From NCBI RefSeq assembly GCF_024139115.2, contig NC_085141.1:174294994-174358993 (forward strand): a stretch of 64,000 bases of DNA, in the 5' to 3' direction. The position numbers and the translations under genes were made by a program. This document shows positions 46,781 through 59,059 of this stretch, piece after piece. The stretch's first letter is position 1; every line of letters begins with the position of its first letter. This stretch comes from Armigeres subalbatus. Taxonomy: Eukaryota > Arthropoda > Insecta > Diptera > Culicidae. The notes below the pieces were generated by a model. That model was given only the letters and a program-made list of their open reading frames with translations, was not told the origin of the DNA and did not search any database.

Positions 46781-47060
46781 AACGATGCAGTAGTCAGACC
46801 GCATCGTGCTTTCGTGCTGTGCGGTTCTTTCTCTCTTTGCGGAAGGAAGTTTTTAATACTACCCGAAGCTATTTTAATTTCAACGGTGCTTCTTAGCGCT
46901 ATTTGTACCCACTGATCCCGTTACGATCTTTGCAAGGACCCGTGCCTTCGTTTTACGTTGGACCCGTTTGCGGAAGTAAAATTCCGACAAGCGGTGGTAA
47001 TCCTGCAGGGACACCGTTCTGGAAAAAACCTCTTAGAAGGTCACGCCTCCACGCTCAGCA

Positions 47061-48172
47061 ATGAGTATTAACAAAAACAAGAGGAAGGGGGAGTCTCTGA
47101 ATTCTCCACTTCCTTCAAAGAAACAAGGTTTCAAGACCGTCCTGCCCAAGCGCGGAAAAAATAGAAGGAAGCTGGAGAATTCAGATATTCCTTCTAACTC
47201 TAATATCGGAAATAATTCTTCTCCAATCGAACTGAGCAATCAGTTCGATTTGATAAATGATGAAATTGAGCAAATCGAATCTACCTCTAGCCCAGGTGAT
47301 TCGATTCATGCGAAAAAGCAAAGGATTCCGCCAATTGTGGTATCTGTTGCCGAGTTTTCTGGCTTCCGGAATGAGATTTTGAGTAACCTTCAGGGGATCA
47401 AGGTTTCATTTCAGATTGCTAGGAAGGGTGACTGCCGCGTTTTGCCGGGATCCTTTGACGATCGCAAACGTCTTCTTCACTATTTAACTGAGAAGCGCCA
47501 TAAATTCTTCACATACGACGACAAAACTGAGCGATTGTTCAAAGTCGTCTTGAAAGGTCTCCCCAGTGATGACAAATCACTGGATGAGATTAAATTGAAA
47601 TTTCTCATTTACTTGGATTTTCACCAGTCAGAGTAATTAAGATGAATAAGAAATCCCACTCTGGTACTTCCCAGAGGGCATTTCTCAAGAATTTTATTTA
47701 GTTCATTTTAACAAAAGTGAACTAAATAATATGAAAAGTTTGGAAAAGGCCTGTATTATGTCTCATGTCCGTGTTACATGGGAACATTTCCGCAGGCCTG
47801 GGGAAATTTCAAAACCCTACCCAGTGCCGTAAGTGCCAAAAGTGGGGTCATGGAACCAAACATTGTCACATGGATGCTAAATGCATGATTTGTGGTGGAA
47901 CCTCTCACGCCAAGGACGCATGTCCTGTGAGAGAAAGATTCCAATAAATTTAAGTGCGCAAACTGTGGGGCAATCATAAATCCAATTTCTGGGAATGCCC
48001 TTCACGCAAAAAGTTTTGAATTCCGTGCAAAATTGATGACGGAAATTCCAATCGGATCCCAGATTCGACGGGTAGAAATTTTTCAAACGCTCAAATTTCG
48101 AAACCGGTTACCGGTCGAGCAATTCATACCCACCACAATCCACAAACAAATTTTGCCGCTCGTCAACGGGTA
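47061..48172 (+). pseudogene. Juan-like ORF1 (Gag-like nucleic-acid-binding protein)
   Basis: ATG 47061 opens MSINKNKRKGESLNSPLPSK and a basic region, then the PRE/RRM-like part (VVSVAEFSGFRNEI, RLFKVVLKGLPSDDKSLDEI). The frame breaks near 47636. In other frames follow FLKNFYLVHFNKSELN, then three CCHC knuckles at about 47830-48010: CRKCQKWGHGTKHC, CMICGGTSHAKDAC and CANCGGNHKSNFWEC-like. It would coat the RNA in the retrotransposition particle. At least three frame breaks make it non-functional. Confidence 0.8.
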
Positions 48173-48452
48173 GCAAGCACTTCAGTAAATTCCAATTTTC
48201 CAATGTACCTCCGTATGCAAACATCGCTGCTGGTAGACAAAATTTCTCTTCTCAAAATGAGGTTTATACCCATGTCCCAACGGAAATAACGGTCATGTTG
48301 CCGATTCAGGTAGCATGACTGCTTCCGATTTTGATTTTTAACTGAACAATTGCATCACATGATTGATGCAATGTTCAAAGCAAATACCATTCCTGAAGCT
48401 GTTCAGGTTGGTATAAAGTACACACAAAAAATTGTTATCGGACTCCGTTTTA

Positions 48453-51098
48453 ATGGATCTAAATAATTGTGTGAAAGTTCTAAATTGGAATGCCCGCTCT
48501 CTAAAGGGTAAGGAAGATGAATTATTCAACTTCCTTTCAGTTCATAATGTGCATATTGCCATTATAACTGAAACGTATTTAAAACCAGGACTCTCCATTA
48601 AAAGAGATCCAAACTATTTTATCTACAGAAATGATCGTCTTGACAGCGCCTGTGGTGGGGTCGCCATTGTCATTAATAGACGTATCAAACATAAATTATT
48701 TTCTTCGTTTGAAACCAAAGTTTTTGAAACCTTGGGAGTTTCTGTTGAAACAAATTTTGGACAATTTTCCTTCATTGCAGCCTACTTGCCTTTTCAATGC
48801 AATGGGCAGCAAAAGAATTTGTTGAAAGCTGATCTTCAAATTCTGACTCGCAACAAATCAAAATTCTTCGTAATTGGTGACTTCAATGCCAAACACCGTT
48901 CATGGAATAATGCTCAAAGCAATTCCAATGGTAAAATTTTATTTGAAGATTGTTCTGCGGGATATTATACTATTCAATATCCCAATGGACCAACTTGTTT
49001 TTCTTCCAGTCGAAATCCTTCTACAATTGATTTAGTTTTAACGGATTCAAGTCAGCTGTGTGGTCAATTGGTAACTCATGCTGACTTTGACTCTGATCAC
49101 CTTCCTGTGACATTTAAAATCTCACAAGAAGCCATTTATAATCCAATCAGCTCTACTTTTAATTATCATAGAGCTGATTGGGATTCTCTCAAAACGTATA
49201 TCGATAGGAATTTTGATGTTGATATTCCTCTCGATACCAAAAGTGATATTGATAATGCTCTCGTATCTTTGACAAATTTAATTGTCGAAGCCAGAGGCAT
49301 TGCAATTCCGAAATGTGAAGTTAAATTCAACTCCATTATTATTGACGACGATCTTCAGCTACTGATCCGTCTTAAAAATGTGAGAAGAAGGCAATACCAA
49401 AGAACTCGCGATCCCGCGTTGAAAGTTATTTGTCGAGATTTGCAATATGAAATTAAATAACGTTTCGCTATTCTGAGAAATACCAACTTTGAGAATAATG
49501 TCTCCAAGTTGGATCCCAGTTCGAAACCCTTTTGGAAATTAACAAAAATTCTTAAAAAACCTCAAAAGCCAATTCCAGCGCTTAAAGAGGGAAATAAAAT
49601 TTTATTAACAAATGGCGAAAAGGCTCAAAAACTTGCTCAGCAGTTCGAGAGTGCCCATAATTTTAGTCTAGGTCTCACTAGTCCAATTGAGGATCAGGTT
49701 ACACGAAGCTTCGAAGACATTCTCAACCAAGATAATGTTTTTGACCCTACGTTGGGAACTAATTTGGATGAAGTGAGATCTATTACTAGAAAATTTAAAA
49801 ATATGAAAGCCCCGGGTGATGATGGTATTTTCTACATACTTATCAAAAAACTTCCTGAGAGCTCTTTATGCTTTTTGGTTAATTTATTTAACAAATGTTT
49901 TCAATTGGCATACTTCCCAGATAAATGGAAAAACGCCAAAGTTGTTCCAATTTTGAAGCCGGACAAAAATCCAGCTGAGGCTTCTAGTTATCGCCCAATC
50001 AGTTTGCTTTCTTCAATAAGCAAACTGTTTGAAAAGATTATTTTAAATAGAATGATGGTTCATATTAATGACAATTCTATTTTTGCTGATGAGCAATTTG
50101 GTTTTCGCCATGGGCATTCAACCACTCATCAGTTATTAAGAGTTACGAACTTAATTCGGCTCAACAAATCTGAAGGATATTCGACTGGAGTTGCTCTTCT
50201 TGATATAGAGAAAGCATTTGACAGTGTTTGGCATGAAGGTTTGATTGTAAAATTGATGAATTTTAATTTTCCTCTGTACATCATTAAACTGATCCAAAAT
50301 TATTTATCAGATCGCTCGCTGCAGGTAAACTATCAGAATACTAAATCTGATAGATTACCTGTAAGAACTGGTGTCCCCAAGGCAGCATACTGGGGCCCAT
50401 ATTGTATAACATTTTTACTTCTGACTTACCTGATTTACCACCAGGGTGTCAAAAATCTTTGTTTGCAGATGACACGGGCCTTTCAGCCAAAGGGCGAAGC
50501 CTTCGTGTCATTTGTAGTAGATTGCAAAAAAGTTTGGATATTTTCTCCACTTACTTGCAAAAATTTCCGAATGCTTCCAAAACTCAGCTTATAATTTTCC
50601 CACATAAGCCGAGAGCTTCTTATTTGAAACCTTCTAGCAGACATATTATCACTATGAATGGGGTTCCAATTAATTGGTCTAGCGAAGCTAAATATTTAGG
50701 ACTTCTGCTAGATCAAAATTAACTTTAAAAATCACATTGAAGGCCTTCAAGCCAAATGTAACAAATATATTAAGTGCCTATATCCACTTATAAACAGAAA
50801 ATCAAAACTTTGTCTTAAGAACAAACTTTTGATTTACAAACAAATTTTTAGACCTGCCATGTTGTATGCTGTGCCAATATGGGATAGTTGCTGCAATACC
50901 AGAAAGAAGGCACTCCAGAGGATTCAAAATAAAATTTTGAAAATGATTCTGAAGTTGCCTCCGTGGTATAGTACCAATGAACTTCATAGAATTTCTAATA
51001 TTGAGACATTGCAACAAATGTCCAACAAAATAATTTCCAATTTTAGACAAAAATCGTTGCAATCTTCTATTGCAACGATTAACTCCTTGTACCCTTAG
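48453..51098 (+). pseudogene. Juan-like ORF2 (endonuclease and reverse transcriptase)
   Basis: ATG 48453 starts MDLNNCVKVLNWNARSLKGK, the endonuclease; catalytic motifs visible are ITETYLK, GDFNAKH and SDHLPVTF. A stop at 49458-49460 interrupts the frame, which then continues 49461-50380. RT motifs are MKAPGDDGIF, SSYRPISLLS, LLDIEKAFDSVWHEGL, a decayed VPQGS box (VRTGVPKAAYWGP) and, after a frameshift near 50380, the catalytic LFADDTGLSAKG. The end is broken again near 50720 before PAMLYAVPIWDSC. The function would be target-primed reverse transcription; the stop and two frameshifts make this copy inactive. Confidence 0.88.
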
Positions 51099-51337
51099 TT
51101 TTAAATAGGTTAAGTTTAGTTTAAGTTGAAAACATTGTAATTCCTACATGGTTCAATTCAACCAGAGGAAAAATTCTAACTGCCAGAGGCAATTGAAATG
51201 TATTAATAATAACTAAAAGCGTAACATAGCAAATAAGGATGATAGTGTTAAGAAAACACGGAACACCTAGTCTAAGAGATGAATGCATGTATTAGATAAT
51301 TAGCAAATAAAAAAAAAAAAAAAAACGATGCAGTAGT

Positions 51338-51437
51338 TATGCGGATGTCATGGGGTCAGCTTTGAGCTAATATGCTAATATCCGATCGACCCCTAGTGCT
51401 TTGTTCGATTCCATGCTTTGCATGGCTGTTTGAATTA
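51338..51437 (-). pseudogene. LINE X ORF2, segment 3b, inverted
   Basis: On the minus strand IQTAMQSMESNKALGVDRIL, then LKADPMTSA: the N-terminal RT block that is missing between segments 2 and 4. It is separated from 3c by the Juan insertion and from 3a by the CCCGGGAA element. Confidence 0.75.
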
Positions 51438-52802
51438 GGGCTTCCAATTTTCCCGGGAATCAACTTCCCGGGAAACGGGAAATAAAATCGCAATTTCCCG
51501 GGATCCCGGGAAATAAATTTGAGCGCTTAAATCCACAGATATGTATTCAAAATTATTATCAAAAATAAATTTTGGAGCTCAGATTTTTTCGCCTTATAAC
51601 TGTTTTGAAGTAGATTTTACTGCTGGCTGCGTGCTCGATGTTGAAATACATTACAAAAGTATAAAAGTTTTTTATTAGGATGAATAACAAAATTATTCAA
51701 GTATGCCGTATACTTTATCTCCATGCATAAGATTATTTTAGAAGTATGAGAAGACAACAACCGATTTAGCTGAAAATTTTATGAAAAGCATATCTCATCG
51801 AATGCAAATTTAATTAAGAATTAACCTTATGACTAAAAAAACACGAAACATAGACTCGAACGACTTTCACAGTATATATTTTATTTCTGAGAATGAAAAT
51901 ACCCGAGCAGCACACATGTTGCACAAAAGTTTCTGTATTCCATATGTAACCGAATTTAGTCACATTTCAGTTGCTGCAACCAAATCGGTCTGGATTGTGC
52001 TGCTAGGGTAAGAGCTCACTTTCAGTGGATATGGCCTCATATAAACAAATAATTGCTAAAGATTTTGAACAAGTTTGTCGTCTATGTCCAAAAGCATTAT
52101 CTTGTTTAATAGAGGTAATAAACTATAGAGGACGATTGTCGCTGCGGTTCCCTTTGTTATCGTCCCCAAACATGTTGGGTACCTATCTGTCAAAACGTAC
52201 TGATTTTTCCTTCGTTGACATTTAGTGCCCTATCCTTGCCAGCAAAAGAATGTTTTGCCAGTGACGACAGCGACAATCTTCCTCTATAGTTTATTACCTC
52301 TATTTCTTGTTTGCACCAGATAATTTGGAGATTTCATCTTTATTTTGCAGATTCGCTTTCTTCAAGCATAAGGTCTTCAGTGTCCTGATGAGATTCTTCT
52401 CTTCGGCGCATTGTCGACTTCTGAAGTATGACGTATTCCTAATTGACTCTACTTAAATGCCTCAGGATTGCATCTCACAATTGCATCATACAACGTGATA
52501 CGACTCTACTTATGCATGACTTCATTTCTTATCAATATGGGAAATCAAAAGGATTTTGGTTTGTTTATTGGAAGAGGACATTTCCTCCATCAATTCTGAA
52601 AACGAAGTTTTATTAAGAGAACGAAAAGCAAATATTAGTAAAAATATAATATACTAGTGTCTTAGATTTAGTTAATAAGATCAATATTTGTATCAAAAAC
52701 ATTTCCCGGGAAATTCGGGAAACTAAATGTTCATATCCCGGGAATCGGGAATCCCGGGAAATTCCATTTCCCGGGAAATACTTTCCGGGAATGGAAGCCC
52801 TA
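51438..52802. mobile_element. TIR element with CCCGGGAA sub-repeats
   Basis: Ends TAGGGCTTCCA and TGGAAGCCCTA with TGAAT on both outer sides (possible 5-bp duplication, or part of a longer degraded one). Each terminal zone repeats TTCCCGGGAA five or more times. The interior has no transposase and contains a family D MITE. hAT-like by its ends; this is inference. Confidence 0.75.
52111..52301. mobile_element. MITE, family D (copy 2), nested
   Basis: AGAGGTAATAAACTATAGAG and its complement form the ends; the interior matches 16140-16290 (CGGTTCCCTTTGTTATCGTC, TTTTTCCTTCGTTGACATTT). The outer 20 bp differ from copy 1 but are symmetrical within the copy. Confidence 0.85.
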
Positions 52803-52866
52803 TGAATGGTATATTCTTTAAGCTTCATGTAAAACACGATCACAACAATGCATCGCGAATTCCCTC
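52803..52866 (-). pseudogene. LINE X ORF2, segment 3a, inverted
   Basis: On the minus strand the short reading frame LKEYTI leads into IQTAMQ of segment 3b; it forms the 5' end of the inverted middle piece. Confidence 0.5.
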
Positions 52867-52942
52867 GTCAGCCCAGTTAAAAAGCGGCGTTCGGTAACTG
52901 GGCTGGTGTTTTAGCCCAGTTAGCGAACGGATGCTGTATTTT
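52866..52942. repeat. pogo-like MITE end at the right inversion breakpoint
   Basis: CAGCCCAGTTAAAAAGCGGC ... CCCAGTTAGCGAACGGATGC, same orientation as the sequence at 46625-46735. Confidence 0.55.
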
Positions 52943-54120
52943 AGTGAAGGTGCCCAAAGCGGGTGACCTGACTGTATGCGATAACTGACGAGGCACTATG
53001 TTTACTGAGTACCGTTCTCAAAGTTCTGTGCAAAGTTATCCTAGCCCAGATTCAGGAGAAGATCGATGCGACTCTTCGGCGCGGCAGGCCGGAAGATCCT
53101 GTGTGGACCATATTGTAACGCTCCGTATCATTCAGGAGCCGGTTAATGAATTCCAAGAGTCCCTTTACTTAGTATTCATGGACTACAGAACGCTTTCGAC
53201 CGTCTCAATCACGCAAATATGTGGGGCGCCCTGAGACGCAAGGAAGTTCCTGAGAAAATCATCGGCCTCATCAAGGCACTGTACGAGGCCTTCCCGTGTG
53301 GAGTGCTGCACAATGGGGTCTTGTCCAACTCTATCCAGGTCGTAGCTGGTGTGAGACAAGAATGTATTCTATCATCGTTACTGCTCCTCATCGTATTCGT
53401 CGAGATTCTGGTAGGTGCGATAGACCGTGAACCAAAACGCGGGGTGCATGGAGCACCTAAACGACTTCGAATTAGCTGATGACGTTGCATTACTCGCTCA
53501 TCAGCGCTCTGATATGCAGAGTAGACTCAACGACCTAGCCGAGCGCTCTTTTTCGGCAGGTTTAGTCATAAACGTCAACAAAACCAAATCGTTGGATGTA
53601 AACACGGCGACCCCTTCTATCTTGATACCAAGATCGACATAGGTGCACGGATCAAGAAAGCAAAGGCTGCCTTTGCGAGTTTAAGAAATATCTGGAAAAA
53701 TAGGCAGATAAGTAAACGCACCAAAAAAAACGAATTTTCAACTCTAACGCAAAATCTGTGCTAGCGTATAGCGAAACATGGTGTGTATCAATGGAGAACA
53801 CTCAACAGCTGCAGCAGGTGAACTTCAACAGATGCCTGCGGTATATGATTCGTGCATAGTGGCCTTGCAACTGCATCTCAAACAACGAGCGTTATCGTCG
53901 TTGTCACCAGAGGCCGATAGCAACAGAAATTCAGAATAGGAAGGGGCTGAATCGGCCACACCTTACGTAGGCCGGAAACAAATTCTGTAAACAAGCATTA
54001 GTCCGGAACCCAGCGGGACATTGCAGTAGAGGCGGCGAAGCCTCGATAAAGAAATAAAAGAAGTCGACCAAAATGGCTCAGGATGGAGATCTTTCAAGCA
54101 CCACCGGAACTGTACAGGAC
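52943..54120 (+). pseudogene. LINE X ORF2, segment 4 (RT and C-terminus)
   Basis: Reads KVPKAGDLTVCDN, then VLCKVILAQIQEKIDATLRR, RSCVDHIVTLRIIQEPVNEF, SLYLVFMDY, ALRRKEVPEKIIGLIKALYE, VVAGVRQECILSSLL (RT box B) and FELADDVALLAHQRSD (catalytic ADD box), then AFASLRNIWKNRQISKRT and a C-terminal tail with NPAGH. There are many frameshifts and stops. With segments 1-3 it forms a single LINE copy. The clade is uncertain. Confidence 0.8.
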
Positions 54121-54134
54121 CCATAAGTAAGTAG

Positions 54135-54450
54135 TTGAAGCTCACTCGTTGATATCTGTACCAATCAGAATCAAGCGAACGAATGACGCGAGAAAAAGGC
54201 GCACTCACATTAATAGGGTTCTGTGAAGGAAATGTTTTGCTTTAAAACCAGTTTTTGGCCTATTGAAACAAGTTTTTTGGGTCTTACTCGACATGTATGT
54301 ATATGAAAGGCATACTTAAAATCTGTGGGTTGGAGGATTCACCATAGAAATCCGTTTGCTGTGATAAGCGCTTTCAACGTTCAAATCTTTCAACACAACG
54401 TAACGCGGTCGATTTCGAAATTTTAAAATGACACCCGGTAAGTAAAGAGA
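54135..54450 (+). repeat. dispersed repeat, second copy of 43545-43880
   Basis: Same order of shared blocks (CCTATTGAAACAAGTTTTTT, AAAGGCATACTTAAAATCTG, TTTCAACACAACGTAACGCG). It follows directly on the decayed LINE X end. Confidence 0.75.
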
Positions 54451-55563
54451 AAAGAAAATCCCACGTCAAAAACGTGTTAAAATAAACTGCGGGCATACAT
54501 GAATTTTTTTTTTCCATTTTTTTTCCAAGTTCGTTTATTTGGTAGGCTCAGGCGTGTATAACACTTTACGGAGCCATGGTTCTTTGTGATATATACAATC
54601 AATATCATTTTATTATACAGTTAATAAGAGAGGGGTACATGAATTTTTATTGGCATGAGAAATTAACAGAACGAGAAGGAATAAAAAAAATCCAGAGAGG
54701 GGAAATATTAATCGAGATGTGGAAGATTTGTCTGTAAATTCCTTACAACGCCTGTTCTCATCACAAACTCACGATTACGCCCAAAGTTCAAACTCAATCC
54801 GTTGAACGATTTCCGAGCATTGTGGTAGTTAGCCACCACAGGCCACCACTTGAGTTTCCCAACTATCTACAACTGTTACTTTCTCGCATGTACGTGGTGT
54901 ACACACAGCAAGCAATGAGCGGCATGCCAAACTTCACAGGTTAACGTGTCGAGCTGGCAGTCCATTCGATCCAGTCTGCAAACGCGCGTCCGGCCGTTCA
55001 CGGTTAGCGTGATTGATTTTCACGATCGTGATTTTTTGCTTCTATCGTTTGGTGCGGTTGCGCGTAAAAATCTCATCATTGAAAACGAGGACGGTTAGTA
55101 GAGTGGTAAGCAGCAGGCGTCGGTTTTTATTTCCCGGTAGAAGAATTATTCTTGACTTGCTTAGTGGTGGTATATCGAGCCGTAATAATAACATCGATTT
55201 AATGCCAATAAAAGATCGAACGCATTTGTATGGCACCGCGGCACCATCATGATCACGGCGGGTGGATTTGTTTGCTAATAGCTGGTCAAGTGAAATCATT
55301 GGCCTGTGCACAGTGGACCCGAAGAAGCTCTATCAGATGAAAACATGTAGATTTCAAGTTATTTTCTCGACATTTATTAGAGCAACTAGGCCTAATAGCC
55401 TATTCAGATTTCGAGCTTAATGACATGATAAAGAGTATTTTGTTGCCAACGATCACTTATCTCATCTTCATTTCATGTTAAATCATGTAAAATACCTAGC
55501 AAGTGCTCGTAATTTTAAAAGGCTGTAAGTACTGTATAATTAGCGCATTTTTGATTAGCATCA
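54451..55563. other. unclassified; possible promoter-like segment
   Basis: A stretch near 54535 (TTCGTTTATTTGGTAGGCTC) resembles 5450-5475. The 54760-55330 part is GC-richer and free of visible repeats. It might be regulatory or an unrecognised exon; frames of 79-89 codons there are not convincing. Confidence 0.35.
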
Positions 55564-55840
55564 GGGGCCCTCCTTAGCCGTGCGGTAAGACGCGCGGCTA
55601 CAAAGCAAGACCATGCTGAGGGTGGCTGTGTTCGATTCCCGGTGCCAGTCTAGGCGATTTTCGGATTGAAAATTGTCTCGACTTCCCTGGGCATAAAAGT
55701 ATTATCATGTTAGCCTCATGATATACGAATAAATGGTAAATTGGCTTAGAAACCTCGCAGTTAATAACTGTGGAAGTGCTTAATGAAAACTAAGCTACGA
55801 GGCGGCTCTGTGGGGATGTAAAGCCAACAAGAAGAAGAAT
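55564..55840 (+). mobile_element. Feilai-like SINE (copy F2)
   Basis: GGCCCTCCTTAGCCGTGCGG, GGTAAGACGCGCGGCTACAA, GTTCGATTCCCGGTGCC (box B), TCGACTTCCCTGGGCATAAA and the tail AACAAGAAGAAGAA. The best-preserved head of the family here. AT-rich sequence follows to 56074. Confidence 0.85.
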
Positions 55841-56074
55841 ATTTGATGAGGTTCTATCTTTATATATGTGTAGCCTATTCAGATTACACCATTTATTGGG
55901 TATGCGATTATTTATTCTTGGTAAAAAAACATTGGTTGTTACAAATCTTTATCTTTATTCTTCATCTTTATTTGTTTTTACATCAACAGGCATTCTAGTG
56001 CCCCAATAATGTTTGGTCTTATTCTAATCCTTATTCTATTTGTCAAGTCAAATCGATACACAATTAAAAAATAG

Positions 56075-58600
56075 TCAATTTTCCAATCTTAAAAATACAC
56101 TGGAGAATCGTCGACGAAGCGTTTGACGCGAAACATGTAGGCTATAGTTTGTGCGTCGAAACGGTAGACGGATCATGTTGTTGCGTAACGCTCGAGGTGC
56201 GACATTAATGCTAATTTGGTCCAGGATTCTTGGGCAGTCTACGCGACCTTGTAGAACATCAGCAACAAACAAAGCCTTTGTCACATTGCTTCGTACATGG
56301 AGCGAGACAACAGCTTTCATAACTTGAAAGTCGGAAAGGATTCCTCCATGGGAATCTACGAAGCGCAAAGCGTAGAAAACGTCGCTGCACAGATTCAATC
56401 CTCTCAACGCCATTATTATAGTTCGGACTCCAAACTTCCTCGATCGGGGTAGCGAACAGTACAACGATTCCAGGCAGTGAACATCTGTAAAGTATTTGGT
56501 CAACCTGAGTATACAACCCAACGTACGGGAAGCCTTGTCCACAATATAGGAGATTGTTGTTTAAACGTTAGTTGAGAGTTCAAAATCACTCCTAGGTTTT
56601 TCACTTCGCTTATGCGTTCGATCAAAGTATCCTGTAGCCGGTAGCTGAATTGGATGGCATCTTTTTTCCATGAGAAAGAGATGATCGAGCATTTTTTCGG
56701 GTTGACAATCACAAGGTTTAATTTACATCATTCCTCGAAAACTAGTAGCTATTGCTGAAGCAAAATACAATCTTCAATTGATCCGATTTGTAGATAAATC
56801 TTGAGGTCATCAGCGTAGGATAGTCGTGGAGTTCTAAGAAGGAGGTGCACATCGTTAAAATACAGGAGAAAAATCAAAGGTCCCAGATGGCTGCCTTGCG
56901 GGATGCCTGATGTGGAAATGAACGGAGGTGTTTAATCAATAACACTTAGCTCTCGACCAGACATTTACGAACAAAACCATTCCAGAAGTCTGCCGTTGAC
57001 GCCAAATCTTTCCATTTTCGCAATCGCAGTATCGTGGTTTACCATGTCGAAGGCAGCAGACAGGTCAGTATAAATGACGTCAGTTTGAGCATGACTGGCC
57101 AATGGTGACCATACTTTCCGCTATATAGGAAGTTAGGCATAGGAGATTTGAAGCTGTTGAACGTCCAGACATAAAGCCGTGTTGGTCATCGCTGATATTT
57201 TCCTTACAATGATCATGTAGTGGCTCTATGACCACGAGTTCGAATAGTTTTGAAACAGCGCTCAAAGAGGTGATACCACGGTAATTGTCGACGTCTCGTT
57301 TATTTCTCTTCTTTTAGACCGGAAACATGTTCGCTGACTTCCAACATGAAGGGAAAATGCAGCTTGCAATAGACCTACGAAAGATGCACAGCAGAGGAGT
57401 CATTTCAATTCTTCAATGTGTCTTTTGAGAAAGGAAACTGTCTGGCCCTGGATTGAAGGTCGATTTCAGCTTTGAAGAGGCTCTGACTATATTACCATTT
57501 CATCGATATTGATAAAGCTGAGTGTTCGACCCACAAGCGGGGTGTGTCTTGCTGCTAGTTCAATTTGCTCCACGATCAAATTCTTGCTAGAAAAAAAGAA
57601 GCACAAATTTCTCAGAAAAGAATAGGCAAATTTCATGGGTGGTAGCAGCTGTTACTCCGTTGAGCGTCATTGACGATGGCAGTCCAGACTCTTTGCGCTG
57701 TTTCTTCACATATTTCCAAAACTGTTTAGGTTGTGATCGAAACTTATGCTGAATATTCTGCTGATAGAGTTAAAAGCATCGCTTGCTGATCCTCTTGCAC
57801 TCACGTTTGAGTGTGGCGTAATGGCGTTTGAGCGGGATTGTTCGATATTTAACAAAACTTCGCAGAGCACTCCTCTTGATACGTTTTAGTTTTCGAAGCG
57901 CATTTGTCTGCCAAGGTGGCCCGCTCTGTTTATTACGAATTATCTTCGGTACGAATCTGTCGACTACATATGCTTACGGATGTGGATGTCCCTTCATCGC
58001 TAGCGAAACATAAGTCCAATTAGCGATTATTTTCAATAGTAATGGAATTGATCTGTTGTAGCGTGGCTGAACTGTAACTATCAAGAAGCTTCGTAGCTCC
58101 AGCGTGGAGAACGGAGAGATTAGCATTCGGAAAAAGGAAGCCATTGAGGGAGTGTTCCTACAAGACCCCTGGCAAGTTAAAGTCACCAAGTACGACAATG
58201 TGATAAATAGAATTAGCAGCCTCAAGGATCGACGAAACGGAATTGCAGTGAATTCCAACATAATTAATGTCGCGGCTCGATTGACGTTCAGACCTGCTCA
58301 AGACATTCCCAGGAAGAATCTTCTTCTGAGCTGCAGGCTTGATTCAACAGCGACCAATACCCCTCCTCCGGAAGTTTTTCTGCTGTTGCTATGACTCCGG
58401 TCGCAACGGAAAACTTCATATCCAGAATCGAACACCTGACTAGATAGCGTGTTCTCATTGAGCCATGTTTCGATGAAGACGACGATGTCATAGCGCTGAT
58501 CAGTGACAGCTAGACGATATTCTTCGATGGAAGAATTGATGCCGCCCACATTTTGGTAGTATACTAACAGTTTGTCTCGTCGTTCGATGCTGGAAGTTGA
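56075..58600 (-). pseudogene. CR1-like LINE, ORF2 relic on the minus strand
   Basis: Read from 58600 downward: LLVYYQNVGGINSSIEEYRL and IVVFIETWLNENTLSSQVFD (endonuclease start with the QN and ETWL motifs), GGGVLVAVESS, then VVLGDFNLPG near 58190. The RT follows as ISAVSKLFELVVIEPLHDHC, ISDDQHGFMSGRSTASNLL, GIPQGSHLGPLIF, the catalytic LSYADDLKIYLQ (about 56800) and VKNLGVILNSQLTF. The last frame (56542-56075) ends at RLEN and a stop. Numerous frameshifts and stops. The 5' part is intact to near the endonuclease start; no tail or target duplication was found. The clade is from remembered motifs (CR1; T1/Q type of mosquitoes). Confidence 0.8.
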
Positions 58601-59059
58601 AAATCTTTCTTATTAGAAACAATGCAATGAAAAGGAATTTGATTTGTTTCTTATTTTTGTGATTTTCTTCAGTTGTGAGCAGGCATGTTAGCAAAAACGA
58701 GATTGGTGCTGTATTTCTTTGTTTTGCGATGAGAGAAATTTGCTCAGTTCGATGGAAAACTTTCTTTGAATTATTTAGGATTTTTTGAAACACTTGTCTT
58801 TTACTTTTGCTCGTAAGGCTAACTGGAGATTCAGATTCAAGTATGTTTTCTTTATTTACATTTTGCGAATTTTATGATTTTTTTTGCGTGACTTCTTTTG
58901 ACAGCATTTGTTTGAGAAACAGGACAGGATGGTTAATTAGTTTTCTTTTAAAATTGAGGGCTGAACGAACTTTATTTTCTTATTATACAGCGTCTAACTG
59001 TAGGTTTTATTTACTTAAACAGTTAACATCATCTTAGCCATTTTTTTTTAAATTATTCA
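58601..59059. other. no feature recognised
   Basis: AT-rich; frames of 76-97 codons on both strands are not recognised. Confidence 0.4.

Larger units (their letters stand above)
46795..51323 (+). mobile_element. full-length Juan-like LINE (Jockey clade)
   Basis: A complete 4.5-kb unit: 5' UTR (46795-47060), ORF1, ORF2, 3' UTR and a poly-A tail ending at 51323. It is flanked by a 14-bp target duplication AACGATGCAGTAGT (46781-46794 and 51324-51337). Both ORFs carry frameshifts or stops, so this copy is inactive although structurally intact. It is inserted in LINE X, in the segment that is inverted relative to the rest of LINE X. The Juan name rests on remembered similarity to the Aedes Juan-A element. 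Confidence 0.9.
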
